The notes: generated by a model not told the origin, from the sequence alone. A stretch of 64,000 nt of DNA from Nemertoderma westbladi (GCA_032718475.1 JAUCBJ010004959.1:24305-88304), one strand, 5' to 3'. Shown: positions 10,816 through 22,689, counted from the first letter of the stretch. A program made the numbers and translations.

Positions 10816-11690
10816 ACCACCTGGCTTTGCATATTGAACGTGCGTTTGGAAATAAGTTCGTGCTACCCTTCCGTGGGTGGTAGATGTCGCGGTTATGTAT
10901 TGGTGGGTGGGGGGAGGGGGGGGCTGTGCAGATTAAAAGGGGTGAACACGTACTGTCCCCCTTTTTTTGATTAATTGGTGGTGTGGGTTAATATCTCATA
11001 ACCTGATTTTGTGATACAGTCGCACAATTTTAATTTGTATCTCATAACTGGGACTCGTGCTGCGCGAAGGCCCCACGAACGTGTTCTTAAACTTTAAATG
11101 CGTTTATCTCGGAATTGTATTTTTCACATTCAAAATACTACTACTCAGCCATTTCTTAACCAATTTTCGAAATTTTTTTTTTGTTTGATTTCTTTTCGGG
11201 TTTTGATCAAAAGTTATCGGTTAGAATTTTGAATTGTGCCATATTAATTTCTTGAAATTAGTTAATATCTATTAAGTAATAATTAATATTAGTTAATAAT
11301 ATTCAAAAAATATTTAAGACCTAAATCAAAAATGTAACCGATAAGTTTTGTGGAGCAGATGATGCTGATTCAGAAAAACCAACTTTCGAAAATTTTCGCC
11401 CAAAATTGTGAGACTAGTAGTGTTTTTAGTGAAATTAACAATTTTGCTGGTGGCCGCTAGAGGGCGACGCAAATTGGAAAATTTTTTTTTGAACCCAATC
11501 TTTGGCCATATGTTAATCCCCCGAAAGGTATAAAATATACAAAATTACACACAAGCAGAAATTATAGCCATTTGCAAATAAGGTCCATAGGGGGGTGTAC
11601 CCCCCCCCCCCCCCCCCCCTTAATGAAATATTATTCCTGACAATTTATTATGATAGATAAAGTTAATTCATATATAATAGAGCAGTAAAG
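10816..11690. other. Gene-free stretch with homopolymers
   Basis: Contains a G-rich run near 10905-10925, a fragment of the dispersed family at about 11051-11090 (GCGCGAAGGCCCCACGAACG), and a 20-base C run at 11600-11619 that forms a palindromic GGGGGTGTACCCCC junction. No coding sequence is supported. Confidence 0.5.
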
Positions 11691-11699
11691 GCACTACTG

Positions 11700-12140
11700 A
11701 TGCTCGGAATAAATTTAGCTTTTGATTCCAGGTGATTTCCACACCTTGATAGTTTATTTATGCCGAGCAGACCATGCCTTGACCTTCAGTCATTATCTAT
11801 ATCTAAGATCCAAATGGTATTCCAGATGGTTCTCATGGTACTCAGTTAGCTTGGATGCATAAGTGGAAGTATTCACAAATTGTGCTGATGCAAATTGTCC
11901 CATGATCCCAGGTAACAGAAGTCGTCCACATGCTCAAGCATACCAACCTTTGAGCTTATGCCCATCCAATCAGTGATTTGCTGAGGACTTTCAAAGTTAA
12001 CTTTCAAAATTGTGGTCTTTTTGGAGTTAACAAAAAGACCAACACTAGAAGCGGCTTGTTCTAATGGGCTGAGGAGCCGTTGGACACCTAGGTACTTTCA
12101 GTTAGATCAGTAAGGGGGATCTCCTCGACTTCTGGAACCA
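11700..12140 (-). pseudogene. LINE reverse transcriptase relic
   Basis: Read on the minus strand, this stretch parallels the better preserved LINE copy at 17790-18384. Shared words include AAAAAGACCAACACTAGAAGC, GCAGACCATGCCTT and the CATGCTCAAGCA segment. The encoded region corresponds to the part of the reverse transcriptase ORF after the catalytic core (VGL-VNS/K-KTT-like). Stops and indels break every frame. Confidence 0.65.
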
Positions 12141-12562
12141 GTAGGTGGGGTTACCATCACCCCATCATCATTATGATGATCGTATAATATAGCCAACCAC
12201 AATTATGCATAAGATGAATTTAATGAGAATAAGGTGTGAGCACTCCGAGACATCGATAGGACCACTGGGCACTGGAGCTTGAATTGATAAACATTTTCCA
12301 ATGTTTCTTCTGAAACGATGTACCAACTGAAAACAGTTTATTCGCAATGGTGAAAACCTGCAAAATTTAAAAATAGTGTTTGCCATGGTTGTTCTCTACC
12401 CCCAAGGTATACTTGATCTGAGAAACAAAGAGACATTCCAGTCCCCAAGAATAGCAAGAAAATCATGTTGATCCCATTGAATATACAATTATTACCACCT
12501 TGGAAATGTTAAAATAAAATCGTACCAGAACATAAGTGGCTGGGGATGATTGTTTAGGTTAA

Positions 12563-14119
12563 CCCTATTAAACCCGGGGGGGGGGGGGGTCAATATGACC
12601 CCCTCCGTGGTTTTTTTATTATAATTCTGAAACATACGCAGTTGGGAATCTGAAACTTTATGACTTTTCCTAAAAATCTATTGTCTTCATGGTAGTGAAA
12701 ACCATTTTCAAAAATATTCGGTACTTTTCGAGTTATAGCACCATTTTTAAACCCTACTTTTGGCACTTTTTTTGAGACGTTTTTTGAAAATTACATTTCA
12801 TTAAATATGAATTGTAACATCTCTATTTTTGATTTACACCGGTTTTTTGGTCTTAGAAAGTGGATGGAATTCATATAAATTGATTTAGAAATTTCAAACT
12901 TGTTTTTTTCGATGGGTGCCAAATTTTGGTGCCAGCACCAAATTTTGAAATAAGTCAATTTTGTAAATTGATTGTTTGAAACTTGTTTTTTACGCAATTG
13001 GGGTTTTTTGAGGTTCTGGATTCGATGAAATATATACGAGTTGAACCAAGCGTATCAAACTTGTATTTTTCGGTGCTGTGTGCTAATTTTGGTGCTAGCA
13101 CGAAATTTTAAAAATCCATTCAATATATAAAATTGCTTGTGACAATTTATTTCTTGCGTTTTAGAGGTTTATGGCTGTTCTGAATTCAATGGAAAATATA
13201 ATTATCGAACTAGACATCTCAAACTTGTATTTTTCGGATGTGGGTGCAAAATGTGGTGCTAGCACCAAATTTTGAAAACCATCAAATATATCAATTGATT
13301 GTGTCACCTTGTTTCTTGCGTTATACGGGTTTGTGATGGTTCGGAATTCAATGGAATCAGTAAAAATTTCATAAGAGTTCTCAAACTTGTATTTTTCGCC
13401 GGTGGGGTGAAAATTGTTGTGCCAGCACCAAATTTTGGAAAATATGCAAATTGATAAGTAGATAGTATCACCGTGTTTCTTGCGTTATACGGGTTTATGA
13501 GGGTCCTGAATCCGATGGAATCAATAAAAACAGCACTGGACATCGCAAACTTGTACTTTTTGGTGATGGGTACGAAATTTGGTGCTAGCACCAAAATTTG
13601 CTAAATTACGCCGAAAAATACAAGTAGCAATGATCTGGCATATTAGAAATGTATTCCATTAGAATCAGCGCCCTCGAAAACCTGAAAATGTGAATTTATA
13701 GCATCGTATAAGTGAATTAAAAATGTTGTGTTCTAACTGAAAAGTGCTGGTTACTTGTTTTTTTCATTTTTTTCCTACGCAGAGAGGACTAAACAGCCAT
13801 TTATAGTAATCATATCATTTTTAAATATGTTCCAATGTATTTTGCACCCCAAAAAACCTGTATTGAAAAATAATTAGCCGAAAATGTAACTTTCAAATTT
13901 TGTGAAAATTGTGCACTACTTGTAATTTTGGTGCTGCAATATAACCACCCCAGTACATTTTTTCGAAAATTTTTTTTTTCGATCGGATCCAGACAAGTGA
14001 TACCTGCGTACAAACAAAAAATCAGACGTTTTCGTAAATATTTGTAGATTTTAGAGGGGGGGTCAATATGACCCCCTCCCGGTATTTGTACAACATTTTA
14101 TAGCCCGGTACTAATAGGG
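12563..14119. mobile_element. piggyBac-like non-autonomous element, copy 1
   Basis: The ends are CCCTATTAAACCCGG at the left and CGGTACTAATAGGG at the right, flanked on both sides by TTAA (12559-12562 and 14120-14123). A TTAA target with CCC...GGG ends is the piggyBac signature. The interior carries about four and a half tandem units of roughly 160 bp. Each has AAACTTGTATTTTTCGG, GGTGCTAGCACCAAATTTTG and TTTCTTGCGTTATACGGGTT words. G and C runs lie just inside both ends (GGTCAATATGACC). No transposase is present. A second copy lies at 21049-22598. Confidence 0.8.
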
Positions 14120-14261
14120 TTAAGTGGCCTTCCTTATCCTAGTTGGCATCGAGAGTAGGAATTAGGGGCAACTGGTTACAACTTATAACAACCTCCTGAC
14201 TTTTAATAGGAAGTCCGATTTATTACCAATTATCAATTATTTACTTATATTTCAATTAATG

Positions 14262-14350
14262 CACAGATGGTTCTCATATTTGTCCAACATTCCAGGATGT
14301 TACAAGTACAAGTACATAATGGATATGGGTACCATGGAGATGGGGTGAAT
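14262..14350 (+). pseudogene. Decayed EGF exon
   Basis: GATGGTTCTCATA and GGGTACCATGGAGA align with the EGF exon at 15292-15411, and the upstream intron sequence (CAATTATTTACTTA) aligns too. The central Cys codons are disrupted and no open frame survives. It is the remnant of the duplicated exon pair whose intact partner follows at 14595. Confidence 0.6.
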
Positions 14351-14594
14351 TTTTTGTTATATTATTATATATTTTAAAATCATTAATGGAAATTTATAAA
14401 AAGTGATGCATTCGACTTCTTTTAAAGAAAATGATTTGTTGTCTACTGTACTTTAGGTAGGGGTGGCGCTACTCCCATCCCTTGTTTGCTCCCAGTAATT
14501 TAACTGGTCCTCATTTTATCGACCCCAGTGGATGAAAGGCTGAGTGGACCCTGGCGGGGTCCACTCAGCTTGAACGCCTGAACATCTGTTTCAG

Positions 14595-14717
14595 ATGACG
14601 ATGAGTGCAGTGATGAAACCCATAATTGTGATATCAACGCTGACTGCAACAATAACGAAGGTGGATTTACTTGCACTTGTCATCCTGGCTATTCTGGAGA
14701 CGGGGCCACTTGCGATG
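14595..14717 (+). CDS. Calcium-binding EGF-like exon (41 codons)
   Basis: The exon is bounded by a TTTCAG acceptor (ending at 14594) and a GTATGT donor (14718). Its length is 123 bp with phase-1 introns on both sides, the usual arrangement of shuffled EGF exons. It encodes DDDECSDETHNC at the start, then CNNNEGGFTCTCHPGYSG and a final ATCD. This gives six cysteines and the D-x-D/N-E plus aromatic pattern of calcium-binding EGF domains. These domains occur in fibrillin-, Notch- and fibropellin-type extracellular proteins. The rest of the gene is not visible, so the protein cannot be named. Confidence 0.75.
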
Positions 14718-15291
14718 GTATGTGTATAGCAACTTTTGTTTGTATATTTAGCTGTATCATAACTATTTACATACTTAGAGAAGTTGATTGGCTCTTTCTA
14801 CCAGTGAGATAATTAATTGTTTATAATGCTGCAGCAGATTGGTTGTATTAACCTGCTGATGGGTGTGGCACGAACTAATTGGATTTCCACAATCTGCTAC
14901 AATTGGACTTCTGTTAACAATTTCTTTCAGTTTGGAATATGGTCTGACAATGGGATCTTTTCACCCTTCTTTGAAAGAAAATGCATACACTATCATTGGC
15001 TGTGTAAATGGAAGCATTCACAAAGTGTGTGTATCTCCCACAGTGATCCTTTTCTTCAGTGACCCATGTGTAATACCTGTTGGAGACCCCAATATTGAAT
15101 TCTTCCTCCACACTTGGGTTTTTTCTAAGCAGACCAGTTATGACTAGTGGTGGGCTTCTGCAGAGTCTAGTTAAACGGAGACTGACTTTTACTTCTGCAG
15201 ACAGGATGATATTCAGTTTGAAAATGTTATGCTGTTCTATGATTTAATATTAAGTCCAATTCACTACCTATCTTATCAATTGTTTACTTAG

Positions 15292-15411
15292 ATGACGATG
15301 AATGTACTGATGGTTCTCATAACTGCGATTCCAATGCGACTTGCACCAACATTCTGGGAAGTTTCGATTGTAACTGTAATGGGTACCATGGAGAAGGGTT
15401 AATCTGTGATG
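15292..15411 (+). CDS. Calcium-binding EGF-like exon with a defective donor
   Basis: A TTACTTAG acceptor ends at 15291. The 120-bp exon encodes DDECTDGSHNC, then CTNILGSFDCNC and GYHGEGLICD, a complete six-cysteine calcium-binding EGF domain in phase 1. The expected donor after GATG reads CTAAGA, so the GT dinucleotide is missing. If that is real, the exon cannot be spliced normally, suggesting a dying duplicate or a sequence error. Confidence 0.6.
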
Positions 15412-15556
15412 CTAAGATCGTTATATTTATTTTGTAATTTAAATAAGTTCTGCAATTTTACAAAAGGTGATGTAATCGACATTTTTTTCAGACAAATTGA
15501 TTTTATATTTTCTTCTTATATATAAGAACGAATGTTTTGATATACTTCTGTTTCAG

Positions 15557-15664
15557 ATGATGATGAATGCAGTGATGAAACCCATAATTGTGATATCAAC
15601 GCTGACTGCAACAATAATGAAGGTGGATTTACTTGCACTTGTCATCCTGGCTATTCTTGCGATG
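15557..15664 (+). CDS. Calcium-binding EGF-like exon with a 15-bp internal deletion
   Basis: This is a tandem duplicate of the exon at 14595-14717, with a TTTCAG acceptor and a GTGTGT donor. It is identical over most of its length but lacks 15 bp before the last cysteine codon, so five residues (GDGAT) are gone while frame and all six cysteines remain. The last loop would be very short, which probably impairs folding. Confidence 0.6.
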
Positions 15665-15744
15665 GTGTGTGTATTGTGTATAGCCGTGTCGGTTTTTCCT
15701 TTGATCACTATTATTTTATTCATAAATTTTGAATAGTGTAAATA

Positions 15745-16990
15745 TTTTGCTTTGCTATAACAATTGACATACTAGTGAAAAGTAGCAGTTAACATTGTCA
15801 TGATCTGAGTGGTTTATTACATGAACGAACATAGTCAGGGAGTCAGATAGTAGTAAGTCACGAGGATTAGTACTTTGCAATACAACAATTATAAAATATT
15901 ATTTAGCTCTATTATAAAATTGTTTGGACTAACGCCTCTCCCCAACAAAATGCGTCACATTCATGTTTACATTTATCAGATAGCGACTTAATTGTGGGTT
16001 CTGTTGTGTGTACTATCTAGGAAGGTATTCCAAACTCAATGATATTTTTGTACTGTCTGAATATGACAATTAGCCTGTCTATGACATTTTGTAGTGCGTG
16101 ATTTGGAATTACTTATATACTGTGCAACTGTTGTTACCGGTTTTCCATGGAGTAGATTTGTGCTATTAGTTATCCGGATTTACATGACTGACTGATGAGG
16201 AATGCGGAAATAATCCATCACTATTCTATGTGAACTACAATGTGGCGTATTCTAATTGACAGTTGTTTGTAGTTAAACATACATTAACTGTGTTTAGCCA
16301 CACCTTTATACCCATTCTAAACTGGTATCATTGTAACTAATTAACTAAATTAACGGTACAAATAATGTAACCCTCTGTAGAACAACATTAAACTGAATGA
16401 ACTTTGGCTGGCTTTGATAAATTATATTTTATTTAATCAGCAACAAATAAAATAAGATTATTAATATCCTCCGTTGTATCTATTGTATATAACCCACACA
16501 TATAAATACATACACTCAATTCTGCTCCATCGTAGTTCCTGTTGCTATAAATCTACTTAATTAATACTTGTTACTTAATAATTGTTTAGTATAATAAAAA
16601 ATAATCCTCTGCACACACAATATACAAATTTTAATTACACCAGCACCCATGCCCCAGGAATTCTCAAGTAAAAATAAAAAATAAAATAAAAGAAGACTAC
16701 CTGTATTATTTGAGCAAAATGGTATATAATTCAATATGCAAACCAGGTGGCTTAGGGTATAGCTAACACAGTACTCGCCTTTATTACTACTCTCGTTGGG
16801 CTCGTCCTCTACATCTGGTCACCAAGTATATAACTTACAACATCCAGTACTGAACAAAATGGTAAATCGTCCAACATGCTAATATGGAAATATAATATAA
16901 TAGGCCTATTTAACACGTCCAATATGGATGAATGATTTAATAATCAAATACTATATAATATATAATAATAATATAAAATATATAAATTTT
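15745..16990. other. AT-rich stretch without a recognisable gene
   Basis: I see no coding exon, RNA gene or clear repeat between the last EGF exon and the LINE relic. It may be intron or flank of the EGF gene. Confidence 0.5.
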
Positions 16991-16994
16991 GGCA

Positions 16995-18384
16995 CTACTC
17001 CAAGTGGGTGGAGAGTTTTATGTAGTGGGCATGTCCAAGGGTAATTGCCACCTGGGAGAGGAGGGAGGGTTCATGACTCGAGGTGGGAGATTACTGTGAC
17101 ATCTAGTGCTATGGGTTGACCCCTTTTCCAGTTTGGGAGGAACACATCAGCAGGGCGAGTGAGAGAGCAATGGATCAGAGGCCATGGAGTTCACTCCTGG
17201 GCACTGGAGTGGCTGATTGAGTAGCTTGGAAGATAGCATCCCAGAATAAGTCATGGTGGGATATCCTGTATCCTTCACCATCACAGCCAATATGGTGGAG
17301 CCTGAATTCCTGGTTTCGGAAGTGTAGGCCCAGGCTCTTAGACTACTACTACTACTAGTACTACTACGATCGGTATGCTTTATTGCAGCTGCATTATATA
17401 TATATTACATATATATTAAGAATGCTGTGCCGGCTTGTCATCAAAATTGTGCCTCCACAACTCCCTATCACCCATAACATTTGCTAGATCATCTGCATCT
17501 TCAAGGCCAGTGTCCTTTGAGATGCGTTTCAAGAAAGTCATGGGCTGTCCACCATGCTTATTCACTCCCAGAGGCCACAATAGCACTTGCTTCATTCACT
17601 GGCTGGTCCTCATGGCTAAAGCAATATCATGCAACGCGGAGGCGGTTCCATTCAAGTGTCAAGCCAGGGAATACTAATGAAATACCTCGAATGTTGTATA
17701 AAGTCTGATTGGAGATCTGTTCATTGTACTTGACACAATGATCCCAGCGCAGCATTCTTGTGAAAGTGCCATCCTGAAATTTGGTATCCTATGCAGTTAG
17801 AGCCCAGCATGGACTCCCATATAAGAGTACAGGTACTACTACTGCCATAAATAATCGAACCTTAAGGTTCCGTTTTATTCTATGGGACTTCCAAATCCTG
17901 GACAGACTAATTAGCAGACCATGCCTTCCCCTTATGTATCCGAAGGTCTTCACCTGACTTTCTGATCCATGATCCCATGTAGCAGAAGCAGAAGTCATCC
18001 ACATGCTCAAGCAAGCCATCCTTAGGGCTTATGCCTTTACTATTAGACATTTCTTGAGGGCTGTCTAGGTTGACTGTCATGATTTTGGTCTTCTTGGAAT
18101 TTACAAAAAGACCAACACTAGAAGCAGCCTGCTCCAATGAGCAGAGAAGCCTTTTGGCTCCCTCTAGTGATTCTGACAGTACCCCTAACAGCAAAGTCTA
18201 GATCAGTAAGGCTTTTAGACGGAATGGCCTGAAGCCAGTCCCCAGCATGGTGCAAATCCGTGCAGTTGCCATGGGCCTGGTGCAAGATATACACCTGTAC
18301 AGGCTGATCAGTTTTGAGATTGCAGATTCTGGGCTGCCCCAGGGCTGTCATCTCACTACTATAGTATAGTCTTGTAATTCTCAT
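16995..18384 (-). mobile_element. LINE retrotransposon relic, C-terminal half of the reverse transcriptase ORF
   Basis: On the minus strand, 17907-18194 encodes RLLCSLEQAASSVGLFVNSK-type sequence. Next, 17789-18019 encodes a WKSHRI...LYGS stretch typical of the region after the reverse transcriptase core in RTE/CR1-like LINEs. Further along, 17435-17680 encodes a VNKHGGQPMTF...DTGLEDADDL...DRELWR ending. The piece near 17000-17335 encodes RGQPIALDVTV. Several frameshifts and stops are present, so it is inactive. Confidence 0.7.
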
Positions 18385-18422
18385 TAGTTACTGTTGTTTA
18401 TTTGAAAGATTATATTCGTAGA

Positions 18423-18995
18423 ATGGAGATTTCATATCGGTGTGTTTTTGTGCTACTTTGTGCTGCTTTGCAATTTACGATATGCACTGCTGTCAGTTGT
18501 GAAACCGGATTGGCGAAGATGTCGGTCAAGGTGGATGACAAAGTCATTGAAGAAGCGATTGGTGATTTATTTCCCGCTCCTCCACCTACAACCACTGAAA
18601 ATGATTGTATTTATTGTCAGGATATTTCTCAGTTATTGGGAGGTACAATGGATCAGGGTGATAAGAAATACAAAATGCTAATTGCTGTCCAGGATCTTAA
18701 GTGCGTAAAAGCAGAGGCCTGTTTGGCTTTTAATCAGGAAGAATGCCCTAGTGTGGTTAGGGAGGAAATGGATGGCGGGAATGAGGAGTTGCACAAAATG
18801 TTTTCATCAATAAATATACAGTGTGAAATTCAGTGTTGCAAGGGGACCTGCCCAGATACGGTGTGGAAGAATAGCCCCATCGGTGTCGGGGGTGAAGTCG
18901 ATTGGACTAACGCTTTGTTCTCGGATGCCCGCCATCAATCAGCTCCAATTGCTATTCTACTTGTTGCTATGGCAGTAGCCGTGCAATTGTTTTAG
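18423..18995 (+). CDS. Cys-rich secreted, probably GPI-anchored protein (190 aa)
   Basis: I start at the second ATG (18423), because it places a signal peptide directly at the N terminus (MEISYRCVFVLLCAALQF, cleavage probably near CTA-VSC). The mature part has ten cysteines, including CIYC and a final CEIQCCKGTC. The C terminus is a hydrophobic run (APIAILLVAMAVAVQLF) with no basic stop after it, as in GPI-anchored proteins. Ten cysteines, a CxxC near the start and CC-x3-C near the end resemble a Ly6/uPAR fold, but spacing is not canonical, so that is only a suggestion. It is a single exon. A LINE relic ends just upstream and a TIR element begins 275 bp downstream. Confidence 0.65.
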   Translation: MEISYRCVFVLLCAALQFTICTAVSCETGLAKMSVKVDDKVIEEAIGDLFPAPPPTTTENDCIYCQDISQLLGGTMDQGDKKYKMLIAVQDLKCVKAEACLAFNQEECPSVVREEMDGGNEELHKMFSSINIQCEIQCCKGTCPDTVWKNSPIGVGGEVDWTNALFSDARHQSAPIAILLVAMAVAVQLF

Positions 18996-19270
18996 GGGAC
19001 TCACATTAGATATTAACAGACACACCTTAATTTCTGTACTAAGATATCTTATTTATCACAATGTGGTAGTTATGTGTAGAGTATTTCATATAAATATTAG
19101 TTAATGATAATTTCAAATACTGCAAATGTATTTATGTCTGATTTCGAAAAGCCTGTTTGGAAAGATTGAGTTGCAGTAGTAGTTGAAATCGATGAATCAT
19201 TGTTTAATTCAGCTAGAAAATCCGTTATTTGAGCAAAAATGACTTTTTAAAGTCTTCACATTATTTACAC

Positions 19271-20088
19271 AGCTAAAGGCCCGTTCACATCCAACGGAAC
19301 GGTACACCGCGCGGTGTACCGCGCAGTGTACCGCGCAGGGCCAGCGGTACACCGCGCGGTGTACCGCGCAGGGCCAACGGTACACCGCATGGTGTACCGC
19401 GCAGGGCTAGCGGTACACCGCGTGGTGTACCGCGCAGGGCCAGCGGTACACCGCGGGGTGTACCGCACAGGGCCAGCGGTACACCGCATGGTGTACCGCG
19501 CAGGGCCAACGGTACACCGCGTGGTGTACCGCGCAGGGCCAGCGGTACACCGCGTGGTGTACCGCGCAGGGCCAGCGGTACACCGCGTGGTGTACCGCGC
19601 AGGGCCAACGGTACACCGCGTGGTGTACCGCGCAGGGTCAACGGTACACCGCGTGGTGTACCGCGCAGGGCCAACGGTACACCGCGTGGTGTACCGCGCA
19701 GGGCCAGCGGTACACCGCGTGGTGTACCGCGCAGGGCCAGCGGTACACCGCGTGGTGTACCGCGCAGGGCCAACGGTACACCGCGTGGTGTACCGCGCAG
19801 GGCCAACGGTACACCGCGTGGTGTACCGCGCAGGGCCAGCGGTACACCGCTGACTGTGAACGACCAAACAGGTAGTTGTGCGCTAAACCACGCGGGTTTA
19901 CTGCAGCCCATTTAAACAATGTTAAAACAATTAATGTAATTTCCTGTTGAATTCACAGCCGACAGATAAACAATCAGTTACCGCAACGGTACCGTTAGGT
20001 GTGAACGGGCTCCGGGTAGTAAACCGCTGGCTTACCGCTAGACTACTTTACCGCTCATGAACCATTGGATGTGAACGGGGCTTTAGCT
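19271..20088. mobile_element. TIR element carrying a palindromic GC-rich minisatellite
   Basis: The ends are inverted: AGCTAAAGGCCCGTTCACAT at 19271 and ATGTGAACGGGGCTTTAGCT ending at 20088. A further internal word GGTACCGTTAGGTGTGAACGGGC lies near 19990. The left two thirds is a 33-bp minisatellite; the right third is normal AT-rich sequence. No transposase is present. A PIF/Harbinger or hAT origin is possible, but the target duplication is unclear. Confidence 0.65.
19302..19851. repeat. 33-bp palindromic minisatellite, about 16 copies
   Basis: Each unit holds GGTACACCGCGTGGTGTACC, a perfect inverted repeat with a 4-base loop, followed by GCGCAGGGCCARC. The array is strongly GC-rich in an AT-rich genome. 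Because 33 is divisible by 3, several frames on both strands stay open; those ORFs are artefacts of the repeat. Confidence 0.95.
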
Positions 20089-20739
20089 AATCAATATCTC
20101 AAAACGTAATTATAATACTTAACATGCATAGTATTAATTGCAGTAAAGCATCAATTAATTATAGTTAAAAATTTCACTGTCATCATTACGCAATTTGTTT
20201 ATTAGTACCTGTGTCTGCCATCATTACTGTACTGGTATTTAATAATTGTTGAAATATTATTATCATAGTAAATTATTTGTGATTTAGCACAATTAATAGA
20301 ATCTAGGAATAAACACATGATTTAATATATATTTCAAAATAATGTTGATTAAAACCTGACAATTGTTTGTCTTATTTAGATGCGAGATCGAATTATTACA
20401 CATAAATTATGAGTTTGATTATAAATATATTAATAACATTTTTACTAATTTTTGTAAATCTTAGAGGTATATGTGCTAGGGAGGTGGGTGTTTACCTTTA
20501 CTTCCCCAACCAGTGTTACAAACAAGCAGTCTGCTACAGAGGCCGTAGCCGATCTAAGGCAGATCGGCTACTCCGTCCATAGCCTATGGGCTCGAAAAAT
20601 AGACATAAACGAAAAACGCTATTGACGCAATGGTAAAATAACACCAATAACAGCTGGTGTCGTGATGAAAAATGGCTTATGTAATGTATTTTTATACAGG
20701 CTTAGGCTTAAGTGTTTTATAGCCAGTGCATATACTAAT

Positions 20740-20890
20740 TCGTTTATTGTTTTGGTTAGATTCCAGCCCTTCTGTAACTTGTGTTATTGGTGAAAACCTG
20801 GTATTCTTCACATGGGTGTAAATGCAAAGTGAAATATAACGGCAGAAAGTCAGGTATTCTTCACGTGGGCCCCATGCCTAATAATAATAA
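20740..20890. repeat. Dispersed repeat fragment (AATTCGTTTATTGTTTTGG family)
   Basis: The words GTTTATTGTTTTGGTT, GTGAAAACC, TATTCTTCAC and CAAAGTGAAATATAAC are shared with 47690-48070. This is one member of an interspersed family seen several times in the window. Confidence 0.55.
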
Positions 20891-21048
20891 AATTATTAAT
20901 AAAGTTCAAAGGCGCGTGGTCGGAATTGAGTTACTGTGGAAAGACTAAGGTGAAGAAGTGAGTTTTTGCATAGGCGTTTTTGTATAGGCACTATTAAAAG
21001 TTACTGGTGCAGTGTAGGTGAATGCTCGTTGACCGTATGTTTTTAAAA

Positions 21049-22598
21049 CCCTATTAAACCCGGGGGGAGGTCAATATGACCCCCCACCCCATGGTTTTTT
21101 GATTATAATTCTGAAACAAACGCAGTTGGGAATCTGAAATTTTATGACTTTTCCTAAAAATCTATTGTCTTCCTAGTAGTGAAAACCGTTTCCAAAAATA
21201 TTGGGTAGTTTTCGAGTTATAGCACCATTTTTTAACCCTACTTTTGGCACTTTTTTGAGACGTTTTTTGAAAATTTCATTTTATTAAATATGAATTGTTA
21301 CATGTCTATTTTTGATTTACACCGGTTTTTTTGGTGTTAGCAATTGGATGGAATTCATATAAATTGATTTAGAAATTTCAAACATGTTTTTTTCGGCGGG
21401 TACCAAATTTTGGTGCCAGTACCAAATTTTGAAAGATGTCAATTTTGTAAATTGATTGTTTGAAACTTGTGTTTTACGCAATTGGGTTTTTTGGGGTTCT
21501 TGTTTCGATGGAATATATACGAGTTGCACCAAGCGTATCAAACTTGTATTTTTGGTGCTGCGTGCAAATTTTGGTGCTAGCACGAAATTTTGAAAATCCA
21601 TTCAATAGATAAAATTGCTTGTGACAATTTATTTCTTGCGTTTTAGATGTTTATGGCTGTTCTGAATTCAATGCAATATATAATTATCGAACTAGACATA
21701 TCAAACTTGTATTATTCGGAAGTGGGTGCAAAATGTGGTGCTACCAACAAATTTTGAAAACCATCAAATATATCAATTGATTGTGTCATCTTGTTTCTTG
21801 CGTTATACGGGTTTGTTAGGGTTCTGAATTCAATGGAAGCAGTAAAAATTTCATAAGAGTTTTCAAACTTGTATTTTTCGATGGTGAAAATTGTTATGCC
21901 AGCACCAAATTTTAGAAAATAAGCAATTTGATCAGTAGATAGTATCATCTTGTTTCTTGCGTTATACGGGTTTATGAAGGTCCTGAATCCGATGGAATCA
22001 ATAAAAACAGCACTGGACATCGCAAACTTGTACTTTTTGGTGATGGGTACGAAATTTGGTGCTAGCAACAAAATTTGCCAGATGTCGCCGAAAGATACAA
22101 GTAGCAATGAGCTGGCATATTAGAAATGTATTCCATTAGAATCAGCGCCCTAGAAAACCTGAATATGTGAATTTATAGCATCGTATAAGTGAATTAAAAA
22201 TTTTATGTTCTATCTGAAAAGTGCTGGTTACTTATTTTTTTAAGTTTTTTCCTACTCAGAGAGGACTAAACCGTCATTTATTGTAATCATATCATTTTTA
22301 AATATTTTTAAATGTATTTTGCGCCCCAGAAAACCTGTATTGAGAAACAATTAGCCGAAAAGTGTAACTTTCAAATTTTGTGAAAATTGTGCACTACTTG
22401 TTATTTTGGTGCTGCAATAAAACCACCCAGTACATTTTTTCGAAATTTTTTTTTCGGTCGGATCCAGACTAGTGATACCTACGTACAAACAAAAAATCAG
22501 ATGTTTTCGTAAAATTTGTAGATTGGGTGGGTCAATATGACCCCCCCCCCCCCCCCCCCGGTATTTGTACAACATTTTATAGCCCGGTACTAATAGGG
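21049..22598. mobile_element. piggyBac-like non-autonomous element, copy 2
   Basis: Highly similar to 12563-14119 over its whole length, with the same CCCTATTAAACCCGG and TAATAGGG ends. The right end is followed by TTAA (22599-22602). The left flank reads TTAAAA, a near match to the target site. It contains the same 160-bp internal units. A run of 19 or more C lies near 22541-22559. Confidence 0.8.
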
Positions 22599-22689
22599 TT
22601 AAGTTAAATTTGGGTACAATTAGAGTCAATAGTTGTTGTGTGCGGGTTGGGTTATTATTTGGCATCAATATGTCAAGATTGTATTCGGG

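Noticed and set aside
14817-15147. Overlapping 80-94 aa ORFs between EGF exons
   Set aside because: They lie in intron sequence, show no family resemblance and overlap in different frames.
19302-19851. CRISPR-like palindromic repeat array
   Set aside because: Units abut without unique spacers, and the context is a eukaryotic TIR element.
19265-19911. Several long overlapping ORFs on both strands
   Set aside because: All are produced by the 33-bp minisatellite, whose length is a multiple of three; no frame has non-repetitive coding content.
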